Shown one piece after another: positions 27,591 to 38,210 of a stretch of DNA of 64,000 nt. Source of the stretch: Thioalkalivibrio nitratireducens DSM 14787. Lineage in GTDB: Bacteria > Pseudomonadota > Gammaproteobacteria > Ectothiorhodospirales > Ectothiorhodospiraceae. Made by a program: the position numbers and the translations under genes. A model generated the notes under the pieces. The model worked only from the letters and a program-made list of their open reading frames with translations, was not told where the DNA came from and ran no database searches. How positions within the stretch are numbered: position 1 is the first letter of the stretch; each line of letters begins with the position of its first letter. The stretch is from contig NC_019902.2 in NCBI RefSeq assembly GCF_000321415.2, forward strand, positions 3,872,501 to 3,936,500, in the 5' to 3' direction.

Positions 27591-28538
27591 TCAGGGCGTA
27601 TGGCCCAGCCAGAAGTCCAGCGAGCGGTCGAGGAACTCCTTCCAGGTCATGTAGTGCGATCCGTCGCAGGAGAAGGTCAGGCTGATCATGCCGTTGAACA
27701 CGTTGATCGACGTGGATCGCAGGTAAACCGTCTCGTCGGCGAAACGCAGGCCTTTCAGCGTCTCCAGGATCGAACCAATCGCATCGGCCGGAATCAACCC
27801 GTTCTCGGGGTAGGTTCGCTTCGGGAACGCCAGGCAGGTATCGGGGTCGCTGAGCGCATCCTGGGTCAGGATGCGGTAGCGGTAGGGGTCATCCAGCGTC
27901 CAGACCGTGGCCCGGCTACTGGAGAAATGCAGCACGCACTGGAACACCCCGCGCTCGGTGAACAGCTCCTCGAGCACCGACAGCACCCCGTCGATGTCGC
28001 GGTCCAGCGCGCTTTCGACCCGGCTCTGCAGGAACACCGTGCCACGAATCGACGGGTCGCCCTTGATCTGGCGCCATTCCGTCGATTCCTCGTACAGCAT
28101 GCCGCTGTGTGGCAGGTTGCGCAGGTCGAAATCCGCCCCCATGAAACCGAGCACGCGCCCGCCCGGGTCGCGAATCAGCTGCAGCGCGGTCATGCAGGGC
28201 CGGCGCCCGAGCAGGCTGATGAATGCCTCCGAGAGCAGGAAGCCGTCCGCGGGCACGACTTCCTTCATGTACGGACGCTGTGAACGGTCGCGGCCGAAAT
28301 GCTCGGTCAGCAACCCGTCGTGGGAAATGTTGTCGCTGATCTGGATACCGTCGGTATTCAGCGCGTACAGGAACGTGCATTCGGGAAGATCCCGGATCCC
28401 GGCCAGCAGCACCCGGTCCAATGCCTCGCGGTTCGGCCAGACGCCGGGCAGGCGCTGCGCGATGCGCGTCAGCGGCGCATGCAGGTGCGCCTCCATCCGC
28501 CGCCGCTGTTCCTCCACCGTCGTTCGAAGCTTGTCCAT
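27591..28538 (-). CDS. PDC/Cache sensor-domain protein without output domain
   Basis: A 315-residue protein. The segments FLYALNTDGIQISDNI, GRDRSQRPYMKEV, GFLLSEAFISLLGRRPCMTA and GFMGADFDLRNLP are typical of PDC/Cache ligand-binding domains. No transmembrane helix or signal peptide is seen, so it appears cytosolic, and there is no kinase, cyclase or methyl-accepting part. The C-terminal half (residues about 170-315) shows no known output domain. The ligand and role are unknown. It is monocistronic and convergent with thiC. Confidence 0.75.
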   Translation of the reverse strand: MDKLRTTVEEQRRRMEAHLHAPLTRIAQRLPGVWPNREALDRVLLAGIRDLPECTFLYALNTDGIQISDNISHDGLLTEHFGRDRSQRPYMKEVVPADGFLLSEAFISLLGRRPCMTALQLIRDPGGRVLGFMGADFDLRNLPHSGMLYEESTEWRQIKGDPSIRGTVFLQSRVESALDRDIDGVLSVLEELFTERGVFQCVLHFSSSRATVWTLDDPYRYRILTQDALSDPDTCLAFPKRTYPENGLIPADAIGSILETLKGLRFADETVYLRSTSINVFNGMISLTFSCDGSHYMTWKEFLDRSLDFWLGHTP

Positions 28539-28721
28539 TCGCCTGCCCTATGCCGTGTTACCGGGACATGGTATCTCCGCGCACCATCCGGGTCGCCTGC
28601 CCCGTTTCGGGTACTGGCGGCTCGGTAGCTTGATTCTATCGTTCATATATTCATTATTGACTTCCTCTACAAAGACTCCCCGGGTACAACTGTAGTCAAG
28701 AATACAGTCGGAGGAAGCGAA

Positions 28722-28937
28722 ATGATCAAGACCGCCTCGTTCGGAATCGTGCATGTCTCGGTCGCGTTCGGCGTCGTCTACGTCCTCACCGGCAGCGTGG
28801 TGATCGGCGGCGCGGTGGCGCTGATCGAGCCGCTGGCGAACACCGTTGCATATCACTACCACGAAAAGGTGTGGGACCGGATCCGCCGGCGTCCCGCTAC
28901 AGTCACGGGGGGAGGTGGCCATGTCCTCCAGGGCTGA
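28722..28937 (+). CDS. DUF2061 domain-containing membrane protein
   Basis: A 71-residue protein with two membrane segments (about residues 5-25 and 27-45) and the DUF2061 pattern FGIVHVSVAFGVVYVLTGS then EPLANTVAYHYHEKVWDRI. The function of the family is unknown. Its last 17 bases overlap the start of the acetyltransferase gene, which implies coupled translation. Confidence 0.8.
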   Translation: MIKTASFGIVHVSVAFGVVYVLTGSVVIGGAVALIEPLANTVAYHYHEKVWDRIRRRPATVTGGGGHVLQG

Positions 28938-29433
28938 AGCCGTAATGCCTGACTGGCCCGTTGAGGAGATCCGCGACGCTGGCGCCGCCGATCTCGAATC
29001 CGCGAACGCGGTGATCGAGGCAGCCGTCGGCACCTGGAACCTGCCCGAACGCGTGAAGCGCCTTGCGATGCCGTCGTACCGGTACTCGGTTGACGATCTA
29101 GATCATCTATCGCTGCGGGTGCTGCTAAACGGGGAGGCCGTGGTCGGCATCTCGGCCTGGGAACCCGCAGACCCGCGCGATTCCCCCCGGGGGGTCCGGT
29201 CGGCCATGCTGCTGCACGGGCTGTATGTCAGCCCTGCTCACCACCGGCAGGGCCTCGCGACCCGCCTGCTGGACGACGGGATCCGGCGCGCAGAGGAGGC
29301 ACGGTACGAAGGCATCCTGGTGCGCGCCCAGGCCGAGGCCGAGGGCTTTTTCGTGCGGCGGGGGTTCAACCGGCTCCCGGTCCAGGATCCGGTGCGGGAT
29401 TATGCGGCAAGGTACTGGAGGGCACTCGCCTGA
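28921..29433 (+). CDS. GNAT family N-acetyltransferase
   Basis: A 170-residue acetyltransferase. The acetyl-CoA motif is LHGLYVSPAHHRQGLATRLL (about residues 98-117), with the Q-x-x-G-x-A pattern, followed by AEGFFVRRGF, motif B. The start ATG 28921 has GGGGGGAGG a few bases before it. It overlaps the DUF2061 gene. The substrate is unknown. Confidence 0.85.
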   Translation: MSSRAEAVMPDWPVEEIRDAGAADLESANAVIEAAVGTWNLPERVKRLAMPSYRYSVDDLDHLSLRVLLNGEAVVGISAWEPADPRDSPRGVRSAMLLHGLYVSPAHHRQGLATRLLDDGIRRAEEARYEGILVRAQAEAEGFFVRRGFNRLPVQDPVRDYAARYWRALA

Positions 29434-29486
29434 AGCGCCGCGTCTGGTAATGTAGGGGGCTCCCCAACCGTTGCGAGGCATGCCGA

Positions 29487-30494
29487 ATGAGTGATTCCAG
29501 GGAGTGTCGTGTCGCTGTGTTCAGCACCCAGAAATACGACCGCCTGTTCCTGACCCAGGCCGCGACCGACAGCAACGTCCAGTTCCATTTCCTCGAGCCC
29601 CGGCTCGAACCGGATACCGTGGTCCTGGCCCAGGGTGCGAACGCGATCTGCGCATTCGTGAACGACCGGCTCGACAGCGACGTGCTGGCCGCCCTGAAAG
29701 AATCGGGCATCGAGCTGGTGGCCCTGCGCTGCGCCGGCTTCAACAACGTGGACCTGAAGGCCGCCGAGACGCTCGGGGTCCGGGTCGCGCGGGTACCCGC
29801 CTATTCACCGAGCGCGGTCGCCGAGCACGCGGTGGCGTTGATCATGACGCTGAACCGCAAGACGCACCGCGCGTTCAACCGCGTCCGGGAAGGCAATTTC
29901 CTGCTCGACGGGTTGATGGGTTTCGACGTGAACGGCTGCACCGTGGGCATCGTCGGGACCGGGCGCATCGGACGCAGTTTCGCGCGCATCATGCAAGGCT
30001 TCGGCTGCGAGATCGTCGCCTTCGATCCGTACCCGGACCCGGAGGTGGAGGAGATGGGGATCGAGTACCTGCCCTGGGAAGGGTTTCTGAACCGCTCCGA
30101 CATCATCAGCCTGCACTGCCCGCTGACCCCGGAAACCCATGCAATGATCGACGCGAAGGCCATCAGCCTGATGAAGCCCGGCGCGATGCTGATCAATACC
30201 AGTCGCGGCGCGATCGTCGACACTCATGCGGTGATCGAGGGCCTGAAGAGCGGCCGGATCGGCAGCCTGGGTCTGGACGTGTACGAGCAGGAGGAGAACC
30301 TGTTCTTCAAGGATCTCTCGGAAGAAGTGATCCAGGACGACGTGTTCCAGCGCCTTCTGACGTTCCCCAACGTGCTGATCACCGGGCACCAGGGCTTCCT
30401 GACCCGGCAGGCGATGGAGGAGATCGCCCGGACCACGGTCGAAAACCTGAGCTGCCTCGCCAACGACGAGCCGTGCCTGAACCGGCTGATCTAG
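29487..30494 (+). CDS. ldhA: D-lactate dehydrogenase / 2-hydroxyacid dehydrogenase
   Basis: A 335-residue NAD-dependent dehydrogenase. The dinucleotide motif is VGIVGTGRIGRSFARIM (about 150-166). Catalytic residues appear as Arg in LINTSRGAIVDT, Glu in LDVYEQEENLFF and His in VLITGHQGFLTRQA. The segments AVFSTQKYDRLFL and LEPRLEPDTV match the LdhA branch rather than other hydroxyacid enzymes. It reduces pyruvate to D-lactate during fermentation or overflow. It is about 50 bases after the acetyltransferase gene. Confidence 0.92.
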   Translation: MSDSRECRVAVFSTQKYDRLFLTQAATDSNVQFHFLEPRLEPDTVVLAQGANAICAFVNDRLDSDVLAALKESGIELVALRCAGFNNVDLKAAETLGVRVARVPAYSPSAVAEHAVALIMTLNRKTHRAFNRVREGNFLLDGLMGFDVNGCTVGIVGTGRIGRSFARIMQGFGCEIVAFDPYPDPEVEEMGIEYLPWEGFLNRSDIISLHCPLTPETHAMIDAKAISLMKPGAMLINTSRGAIVDTHAVIEGLKSGRIGSLGLDVYEQEENLFFKDLSEEVIQDDVFQRLLTFPNVLITGHQGFLTRQAMEEIARTTVENLSCLANDEPCLNRLI

Positions 30495-30599
30495 CGGCTG
30501 GGTCTGGCGTTCTCTACCCGCTCACACGGGCGGGAGGAGCGCCGGGTGGGTCGACGGCCAGCTGCACTGCGGGGCATGCGCCCCCCCTTCCCCAGCCCG

Positions 30600-30617
30600 T
30601 CTCCCGCGTGCGGGAGA
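30600..30617. repeat. REP-like palindrome, copy 1
   Basis: TCTCCCGC, GT, GCGGGAGA at 30600-30617 lies within the longer string type cttccccagcccgt...gagaggg seen between many genes of GC-rich proteobacteria. A second copy with one changed base is at 33033-33050. It lies between convergent ldhA and deaD. Confidence 0.5.
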
Positions 30618-30634
30618 GGGGGTTCGCCCGGAGA

Positions 30635-32587
30635 TCAGGCGGGCTTGCGGCGGATCGCGAGCGTTCCGGCCGCGTTCCGGCCGCCCCGCGGGGCGTAGGG
30701 CTTGGCCGCGGCCGGGCCGCGGCCCGGCGTCCTGCCGGAACCCGCCCAGGCACGAGGCTTGCGCTTCGCGGGGGCCTCGCCGCCCTTCGCGCGGGCGGGC
30801 TTGGGCGCGCGGGCAGGGTGGCGCTCGCTACCGGCGCCGGCCGGCGAACGGGCGCCGGTCACGCCGATGCGCTCGCCCGCGAGTTCCGGCGTTTCCAGGG
30901 TGAGTTCCAGCCGGCGCTGCGCGACATGGATGCGGCCCAGGCGGCGCACCGCCGAATCCTTCAGGGCGGCGGGAAGGTCCACATGACTGTAATGATCCAT
31001 CAGGCCGATCCGGCCGATGTCGCACCCGGACAGCCCGCCTTCGTGCGTCAGCGCACCGACGATCTCTCGGGCGCCGATACCGTCGCGGCGACCCACGGGC
31101 ATGTAGTAGCGCACGCGGTCCTCATCCGGGGCGCGGCGGTCGGTGCGCTTGCGATTGCCGGGGTCGAACCCGCGATCGCCAGCGCTGCCGCGGTTACGCC
31201 GCGCGTCGGCGCGAGCGCGCGGTGACGCACTCTCCCGGGCAGCCGCCGCGAGCGGATCCGGCTCCCGGTGGTCGGGGGCCAGCAGCGGGGTCAGCTCGGT
31301 AGCCAGCGCCAACAGCGCGCCGGCGAGATCTCGCTCCGACGCGTTGCAGCGTGCCAGCAGGGCATCGACCAGCTCGCCGTGGCGTTGCGAATGCCCGGAT
31401 GCGAGCAGCGACTCGATCCGACCAGCGAAGCGCGCCTGCCGACTGCTTGCGACGGCCTCGAGGTCGGGCACCGGCAGCGGCCGGACCGGTTTGCGGGTCA
31501 GCGTCTCGATCTCGCGCAGCATGCGCCGCCGGCGCGGCTCCAGGAACAGGATCGCGCGGCCTTTGCGGCCGGCGCGACCGGTGCGGCCGATCCGGTGCAC
31601 GTAGGCCTCGGCGTCTCCCGGGGCGTCGTAGTTGAACACGTGGCTGATGCGCGGCACGTCGATCCCACGGGCTGCGACGTCGGTCGCGACGATCACGTCG
31701 ATGCGGCCGTCGCGCAGCTCGGCAACGACCCGTTCGCGCTCCTTCTGTTCCATGTCACCGTTCAGCGCGGACACCGCGTGCCCGCGGGCGGCGAGCGCGT
31801 CGGCGATCTCCAGCGTCGCCGCCTTGGTCCGCGCGAACACGATCGCCGCATCGCGGTCCGGCTCGACCTCCAGCAGCCGCGCGAGGGCCTCGAGCTTGTG
31901 GCGCCCATCGACCAGGCAGTAGCCCTGGTCGATGTCGGCCCCCGCCTCGTTACCGGCGCCGATGCGGATCTCCTCGGGTTCGCGCAGGTGGCGATGCGCG
32001 ATGCGCCGGATCGGCGCCGGCATCGTCGCCGAGAACAGCGCTGTCTGGCGTTCGGCCGGGGTTTGCTCGAGGATCCACTCGATGTCCTCGATGAAGCCCA
32101 TCCGGAGCATCTCGTCGGCCTCGTCGAGCACCACCAGCCGCAGCCCTTCGAGCGCCAGCGTACCGCGCTTGATGTGGTCGACCACGCGCCCCGGGGTTCC
32201 GACGACGATCTTCGGGCCCTCGCGCAGGCGGCGCAGCTGCGCGCCCATCGGCTGTCCGCCGTAGACCGGGAGGATGTCGATCCCGCCGATCCCTTCGGCA
32301 AAGCCACCGAGTGCCGCGGCCACCTGGTTCGCCAGTTCGCGCGTGGGTGTCAGTACCAGCGCCTGGACGCGGCGCTCGCCGGCGTCGACGCGCTCGATCA
32401 ACGGCAGGCCGAATGCGCCGGTCTTGCCGGTGCCGGTCTGAGCCTCGCCCAGCACGTCGCGGCCGCTCAGCAGGGCCGGGATACACGCCGCCTGGACCGG
32501 CGTGGGTTGCTGGAAGCCCAGGCGCTCGACGGCGAGCGCCAGCGGCCCGGACAGGCCGAGCTCGGAAAAAGATGGGGAATGCGGCAT
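30635..32587 (-). CDS. deaD: DEAD-box ATP-dependent RNA helicase, DeaD/CsdA-like
   Basis: A 650-residue helicase. Motifs occur in order: Q motif (FQQPTPVQAACIP), AQTGTGKT, PTRELANQV, GTPGRVVDH, DEAD in VVLDEADEMLRMGF, SAT, and HRIGRTGRAGRKG. The C-terminus (after residue 370) has a DbpA-type RNA-binding domain (IVGALTHEGGLSGCDIGRI, HYSHVDLPAAL) and a basic Ala/Pro/Lys/Arg-rich tail. DeaD unwinds structured RNA in 50S assembly and at low temperature. Divergently upstream is a long intergenic region containing a heptamer repeat. Confidence 0.93.
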   Translation of the reverse strand: MPHSPSFSELGLSGPLALAVERLGFQQPTPVQAACIPALLSGRDVLGEAQTGTGKTGAFGLPLIERVDAGERRVQALVLTPTRELANQVAAALGGFAEGIGGIDILPVYGGQPMGAQLRRLREGPKIVVGTPGRVVDHIKRGTLALEGLRLVVLDEADEMLRMGFIEDIEWILEQTPAERQTALFSATMPAPIRRIAHRHLREPEEIRIGAGNEAGADIDQGYCLVDGRHKLEALARLLEVEPDRDAAIVFARTKAATLEIADALAARGHAVSALNGDMEQKERERVVAELRDGRIDVIVATDVAARGIDVPRISHVFNYDAPGDAEAYVHRIGRTGRAGRKGRAILFLEPRRRRMLREIETLTRKPVRPLPVPDLEAVASSRQARFAGRIESLLASGHSQRHGELVDALLARCNASERDLAGALLALATELTPLLAPDHREPDPLAAAARESASPRARADARRNRGSAGDRGFDPGNRKRTDRRAPDEDRVRYYMPVGRRDGIGAREIVGALTHEGGLSGCDIGRIGLMDHYSHVDLPAALKDSAVRRLGRIHVAQRRLELTLETPELAGERIGVTGARSPAGAGSERHPARAPKPARAKGGEAPAKRKPRAWAGSGRTPGRGPAAAKPYAPRGGRNAAGTLAIRRKPA

Positions 32588-32796
32588 TCGGATTACTCGG
32601 GGATGGCCGATCGCAGACCGGCGATTGGGCGCGCTGCGCCAAACAGCACAGTATACATGAACGAACCGCGTCGAGTCCGCATTTTCCCGGACCTATGTCG
32701 GCGACCGGGGCCAATCTCACGGCGGAACGGTGGATGACGGCCTTCGGCCTCTTCCGCCCTACCGTTCGTTCACCGCCGGAAGCAGCCCCAGACGGT

Positions 32797-32831
32797 CATC
32801 GTGCATCGTGCATCGTGCATCGTGCATCGTG
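32797..32831. repeat. five perfect tandem copies of CATCGTG
   Basis: The heptamer CATCGTG is repeated five times without a mismatch over 35 bases. A seven-base unit can slip during replication. It lies about 210 bases upstream of the deaD start and outside any coding frame I can support. Confidence 0.9.
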
Positions 32832-33032
32832 ATTGTCACCGATGCTCCGCCATTTGGAACGGACCTTCTCGAAACCACCGTCATCGCGAGAAGCGAAGCC
32901 TTAGCGTGAAAATACGCCGCCCTAGAATCGTATGTCTCTGATTTATAATCGTATTTTCATCCTTCGGGGTGCCTCGCGGCCGAGGGCATGACAGTTAGCG
33001 TGAAAATCGCGCGCAGCGCGTACGAACCCTCC

Positions 33033-33050
33033 TCTCCTGCTTGCGGGAGA
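33033..33050. repeat. REP-like palindrome, copy 2
   Basis: TCTCCTGC, TT, GCGGGAGA at 33033-33050, the same design as the copy at 30600 with one G-T wobble, and again flanked by cctc...aaggatggggag. It lies downstream of fbp. Confidence 0.5.
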
Positions 33051-33141
33051 AGGATGGGGAGAAAGACGACCGACCCAGCGCGGTGCCGTACTCGCTGCGG
33101 AGGCTGCGTGATCATCAAGTCGTGCATTCGGCAGCGGGGGT

Positions 33142-34155
33142 TCAATCCAGGTGATACGACGCGATCCGCTCGACCTCGTTCTTCGAGCCGAGCACCACCG
33201 GCACGCGCTGGTGGATGCCCTCGGGCCGCATCGTCAGGATCCGCTCGCGGCCGGTGGTGCTGGCTCCCCCGGCCTGTTCGATGATCAGGCTCATCGGGTT
33301 GGCTTCGTACATCAGACGCAGCTTGCCGCCCTGGCCTTTCGTCTTCAGCTTCTCGTCGAGTGGATACAGAAACACACCGCCGCGCGTCAGGATGCGGTGC
33401 ACCTCGGCGACCATGGACGCGACCCAGCGCATGTTGAAGTCCTTGCCGCGCGGACCTTCGCTGCCGGCCAGGCACTCGTCCACGTAGCGCTGGACCGGGG
33501 CCTCCCAGAACCGGCTGTTGGACGCGTTGATCGCGAACTCGGCGGTGTCCTCCGGGATCTGCACGTTCTCGTGGGTCAGCAGGAACTCGCCGAAATCCTT
33601 GTCCAGCGTGAACATCTGCGCGCCGCGATCGCGGGTGGCGAAGACCATCATCGTCGACGGCCCGTACAGGCAGTAGCCGGCAGCGCATTGTTCCGCACCG
33701 GGCTTCAGGAAATCCTCGGTGGTCGGTTGCACAACCCCCGGCGGCGCCTTGATGATCGAGAAAATCGTGCCTACCGACACGTTCACGTCGATGTTGGACG
33801 AGCCGTCCAGCGGGTCGAAGAGCACCAGGTAGTGGCCGCGCGGCGCGTCCGCCGGCAACTGGTAGATCTCATCCATCTCCTCCGACGCCAACCCGGCAAC
33901 GTGGCCATTGTGGGCCAGCGCCTCGATGAACACCTCGTTGGTGATCACGTCGAGCTTCTTCTGGGTCTCGCCCTGCACGTTCTCGGAGCCCGCCGAGCCG
34001 AGCACACCGATCAGGTCGCCCTTGTTCACGAGATCCGAGATCTTCTTGCAGGCGACCGCGATGTCGTTCAGCAAACCAGTGAATTCTCCGGTTGCGCCCT
34101 GGATCTGGCGCTGGGTCTCGATGATGTAGTTCGTCAGTGTAGTGCCGATGTGCAT
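33142..34155 (-). CDS. fbp: fructose-1,6-bisphosphatase class I
   Basis: A 337-residue enzyme removing the 1-phosphate of fructose-1,6-bisphosphate in gluconeogenesis and the Calvin cycle. Motifs: metal-site EEMDE in [32 protein letters not shown] (the signature) and [14 protein letters not shown] near the substrate site. The start is ATG 34155 ([11 protein letters not shown]); the frame is open upstream but without family sequence. It is divergent from the PPi-type phosphofructokinase gene, placing opposed reactions side by side. Confidence 0.96.
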   Translation of the reverse strand: MHIGTTLTNYIIETQRQIQGATGEFTGLLNDIAVACKKISDLVNKGDLIGVLGSAGSENVQGETQKKLDVITNEVFIEALAHNGHVAGLASEEMDEIYQLPADAPRGHYLVLFDPLDGSSNIDVNVSVGTIFSIIKAPPGVVQPTTEDFLKPGAEQCAAGYCLYGPSTMMVFATRDRGAQMFTLDKDFGEFLLTHENVQIPEDTAEFAINASNSRFWEAPVQRYVDECLAGSEGPRGKDFNMRWVASMVAEVHRILTRGGVFLYPLDEKLKTKGQGGKLRLMYEANPMSLIIEQAGGASTTGRERILTMRPEGIHQRVPVVLGSKNEVERIASYHLD

Positions 34156-34499
34156 GATCTGGTTCCTGGTTGGTCGGATGAGAGTCTGCGGCCATGCCGC
34201 TGTATGGGCTGTGCGGTCCGGATGCAGGCATGCGGACATCGGCGCTGCGATCGCAAATCCGCCGGAGCACCCCGGTTTGCATGGCGGACCGATGGGACAC
34301 AAAATCGGCATCCGGCGTCCGCGCCGACCGGCATCCTGCAGCAAACGCGGCCCGCGAGCGCCCGCTCCGGGGCGCCACCGGGCTGGACCCGGCCACAAGT
34401 TCGCCACATGTTAGCAAAAGCTGTGCAGCAATCCCGCAGGTACCGTGTCTGTATGGGTATCGTGCCGGGTCTGCGCCGCGTCACCAGGGGGAGGGATCG
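34156..34499. other. divergent region between fbp and pfp
   Basis: 344 bases between divergent genes of opposite glycolytic direction. It must hold both promoters, but I see no convincing -35/-10 pair on either strand. GGGGGAGGGA just before 34500 is a strong ribosome-binding site for the phosphofructokinase. Confidence 0.4.
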
Positions 34500-35765
34500 A
34501 TGCCCAAAAATGCACTGTATGCACAGTCCGGAGGGGTCACCGCGGTGATCAATGCCAGCGCCTGCGGCGTGATCGATGCGGTGCGCGCGCATCCGGCGCA
34601 CTTCGGTACCTGCTTCGCCGCGCGCGACGGGATCCTCGGAGTGCTCCGCGAAGAAATCATCGATCTCGACCAGGAAGACCCGCTGACGCTGGCCGCGCTG
34701 CGCCATACGCCCGGAGGGGCGTTCGGTTCCTGCCGCTTCGATCTCGGAGACCCCGAGCGCGATCCGCGCCAGTACCAGCGCCTAGTCGAGGTCTTCCGTG
34801 CCCACGACATCGGCTATTTCTTCTACAACGGCGGTGGCGGCTCGATGGACACCGCACTGAAAGTCGCACGGATCGGCGAGCTGATGGGGTATCCGATCAC
34901 AGCGGTCGGGGTGCCGAAAACGATCGACAACGACCTCGACGCGACCGATACCAGTCCCGGCTTCGGATCCGCCGCGAAATTCATCGCAACGGTGGTGCGC
35001 GAAGCCAGCCTCGACGTGGAATCGATGCACACCAGCTCCACCCGCGTATTCCTGCTCGAGGTCATGGGACGCCACGCGGGCTGGCTGGCCGCGGCGGCGG
35101 CACTGGCCCAGGAATACGACGGTCAGCCACCGATGCTGATCCTGTTCGCCGAGGTGCCCTTCGACCAGACGGATTTTCTGCGTCATCTGCACCTGGCGAT
35201 CGAGCGCCACGGGTACTGCGTGGTGGTGGTCTCGGAAGGCCTGAAGGAACCCGACGGTACGCTGTTCGCGGTCGCGCAGAGCCACGATGTCTATGCCTAC
35301 ACGCAGCTCGGCGGCGCCGCCCCTCGCCTCGCCGACCTGATCAAGAGGGAGACGGGCCGCAAACTACACTGGTCGGTGGTCGACTACATCCAGCGCGCGG
35401 CCCGCCACCTGGCTTCGAAGGTCGACGTGGAGCAGGCCTACGCAGTCGGCAAGGCGGCGGTGGAGGGCGTCGTTGCCGGACACCGCAGCTTCATGCCAGT
35501 CATCCGCCGCCAGACCAGTGTGCCGTATCGCTGGAGCATCGGCCGCGTGCCACTCGAGCGCGTTGCGAACATCGAGCGAAGCATGCCGCGCGAATTCATT
35601 TCGCCGGACGGATACGGCATCACCCAGGCCTGTCGCGATTACCTGCGACCGCTGATCGACGGCGAGGACTGTCCGCCGTTCGAAAACGGGCTGCCCTGCT
35701 ACCCCCGAATCCGCGGCGTGCTGCGCCCGAAACGCTGTCCTGAGTTCATGATTGGGACCGACTGA
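34500..35765 (+). CDS. pfp: 6-phosphofructokinase, PPi-dependent type
   Basis: A 421-residue phosphofructokinase. GVPKTIDNDLDATDTSPGFG carries Lys where ATP-dependent enzymes have Gly (PGTIDND), which marks pyrophosphate users. MGRHAGWLA is the substrate-loop motif. At the phosphoryl-donor loop it reads NGGGGSMDTA, whereas PPi enzymes usually have Asp or Asn-Asp and ATP enzymes Asp-Gly, so the donor preference should be tested. PPi-PFK is reversible and in autotrophs can act in both glycolysis and the Calvin cycle. The strong ribosome-binding site GGGGGAGGGA fixes the ATG at 34500. Confidence 0.92.
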   Translation: MPKNALYAQSGGVTAVINASACGVIDAVRAHPAHFGTCFAARDGILGVLREEIIDLDQEDPLTLAALRHTPGGAFGSCRFDLGDPERDPRQYQRLVEVFRAHDIGYFFYNGGGGSMDTALKVARIGELMGYPITAVGVPKTIDNDLDATDTSPGFGSAAKFIATVVREASLDVESMHTSSTRVFLLEVMGRHAGWLAAAAALAQEYDGQPPMLILFAEVPFDQTDFLRHLHLAIERHGYCVVVVSEGLKEPDGTLFAVAQSHDVYAYTQLGGAAPRLADLIKRETGRKLHWSVVDYIQRAARHLASKVDVEQAYAVGKAAVEGVVAGHRSFMPVIRRQTSVPYRWSIGRVPLERVANIERSMPREFISPDGYGITQACRDYLRPLIDGEDCPPFENGLPCYPRIRGVLRPKRCPEFMIGTD

Positions 35766-35899
35766 GACCCACATTCGAACCCGCACGACACGGTGATGCA
35801 GTTCCGGCAACCGGCGGCGCGAGTGTTGTATAAGGACATTCGGGGGCACACGCGCGACGATCCGGGCGTGGCCTGGCAACCTACCGTGGAGGGTATCCA

Positions 35900-36298
35900 A
35901 TGACGACCCCTGGAAGATGGTGCTCGCGGCTGCTGGTTCTGTGCTGCACGCTGTTCCTGACCTCGCTTCCGGCTACGCCGGTGCTGGCCGGGATGCTCGA
36001 CACCGATGCACTGATCGCGGCCGCCGGTGCGGAATCGGCCCGCGCAGCACTGGTGCAGAGGCTGGACTCGCAGGAACTCGGATCGGCGCTCGCGCGCCTG
36101 GGCGTGGATCCGGCCGATGCCCGGGCCCGTGTCGCGAGGCTGACGGACGCCGAAGCGGCCGAACTCCACGCACGGCTTGACGCGATCCCGGTCGGGGCCG
36201 GTGCGCTCGAGACCGTACTGATCGTACTCCTCGTTTTCGTGATCACCGACGCGCTCGGCATCACCGATGTCTTCAGCTTCGTGCGCCCGGCCCGCTGA
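35900..36298 (+). CDS. PA2779 family protein
   Basis: A 132-residue exported or membrane protein: signal-like segment at residues 10-30 (LLVLCCTLFLTSLPATPVLA), a helical soluble part (LVQRLDSQELGSALARLGVD), and a C-terminal transmembrane helix (TVLIVLLVFVITDALG). This layout and its pairing with a PA2778-type peptidase three bases downstream define the PA2779 family. The function is unknown; the conserved pair implies joint action at the envelope. Confidence 0.82.
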   Translation: MTTPGRWCSRLLVLCCTLFLTSLPATPVLAGMLDTDALIAAAGAESARAALVQRLDSQELGSALARLGVDPADARARVARLTDAEAAELHARLDAIPVGAGALETVLIVLLVFVITDALGITDVFSFVRPAR

Positions 36299-36301
36299 AC
36301 C

Positions 36302-38196
<1,895 letters not shown>

Positions 38197-38210
38197 TCGC
38201 CTGAAGCGAC

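Larger units (their letters stand above)
32588..33141. other. long intergenic region between deaD and fbp
   Basis: 554 bases without a supported gene. It contains a heptamer tandem repeat (32797-32831), a second REP-like palindrome (33033-33050), and two copies of TAGCGTGAAAAT about 90 bases apart (near 32903 and 32997). A locally AT-rich patch (about 32920-32960) is out of character for the window. The mix suggests inserted or decayed non-coding sequence. Confidence 0.5.

Noticed and set aside
29504-31225. Long plus-strand frame across ldhA and into deaD
   Set aside because: Runs over two real genes in another frame and has no protein-like pattern.
31268-32737. Open plus-strand frame opposite deaD
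   Set aside because: Shadow of the helicase gene; Gln/Asp/His/Arg-rich composition with no recognisable domain.
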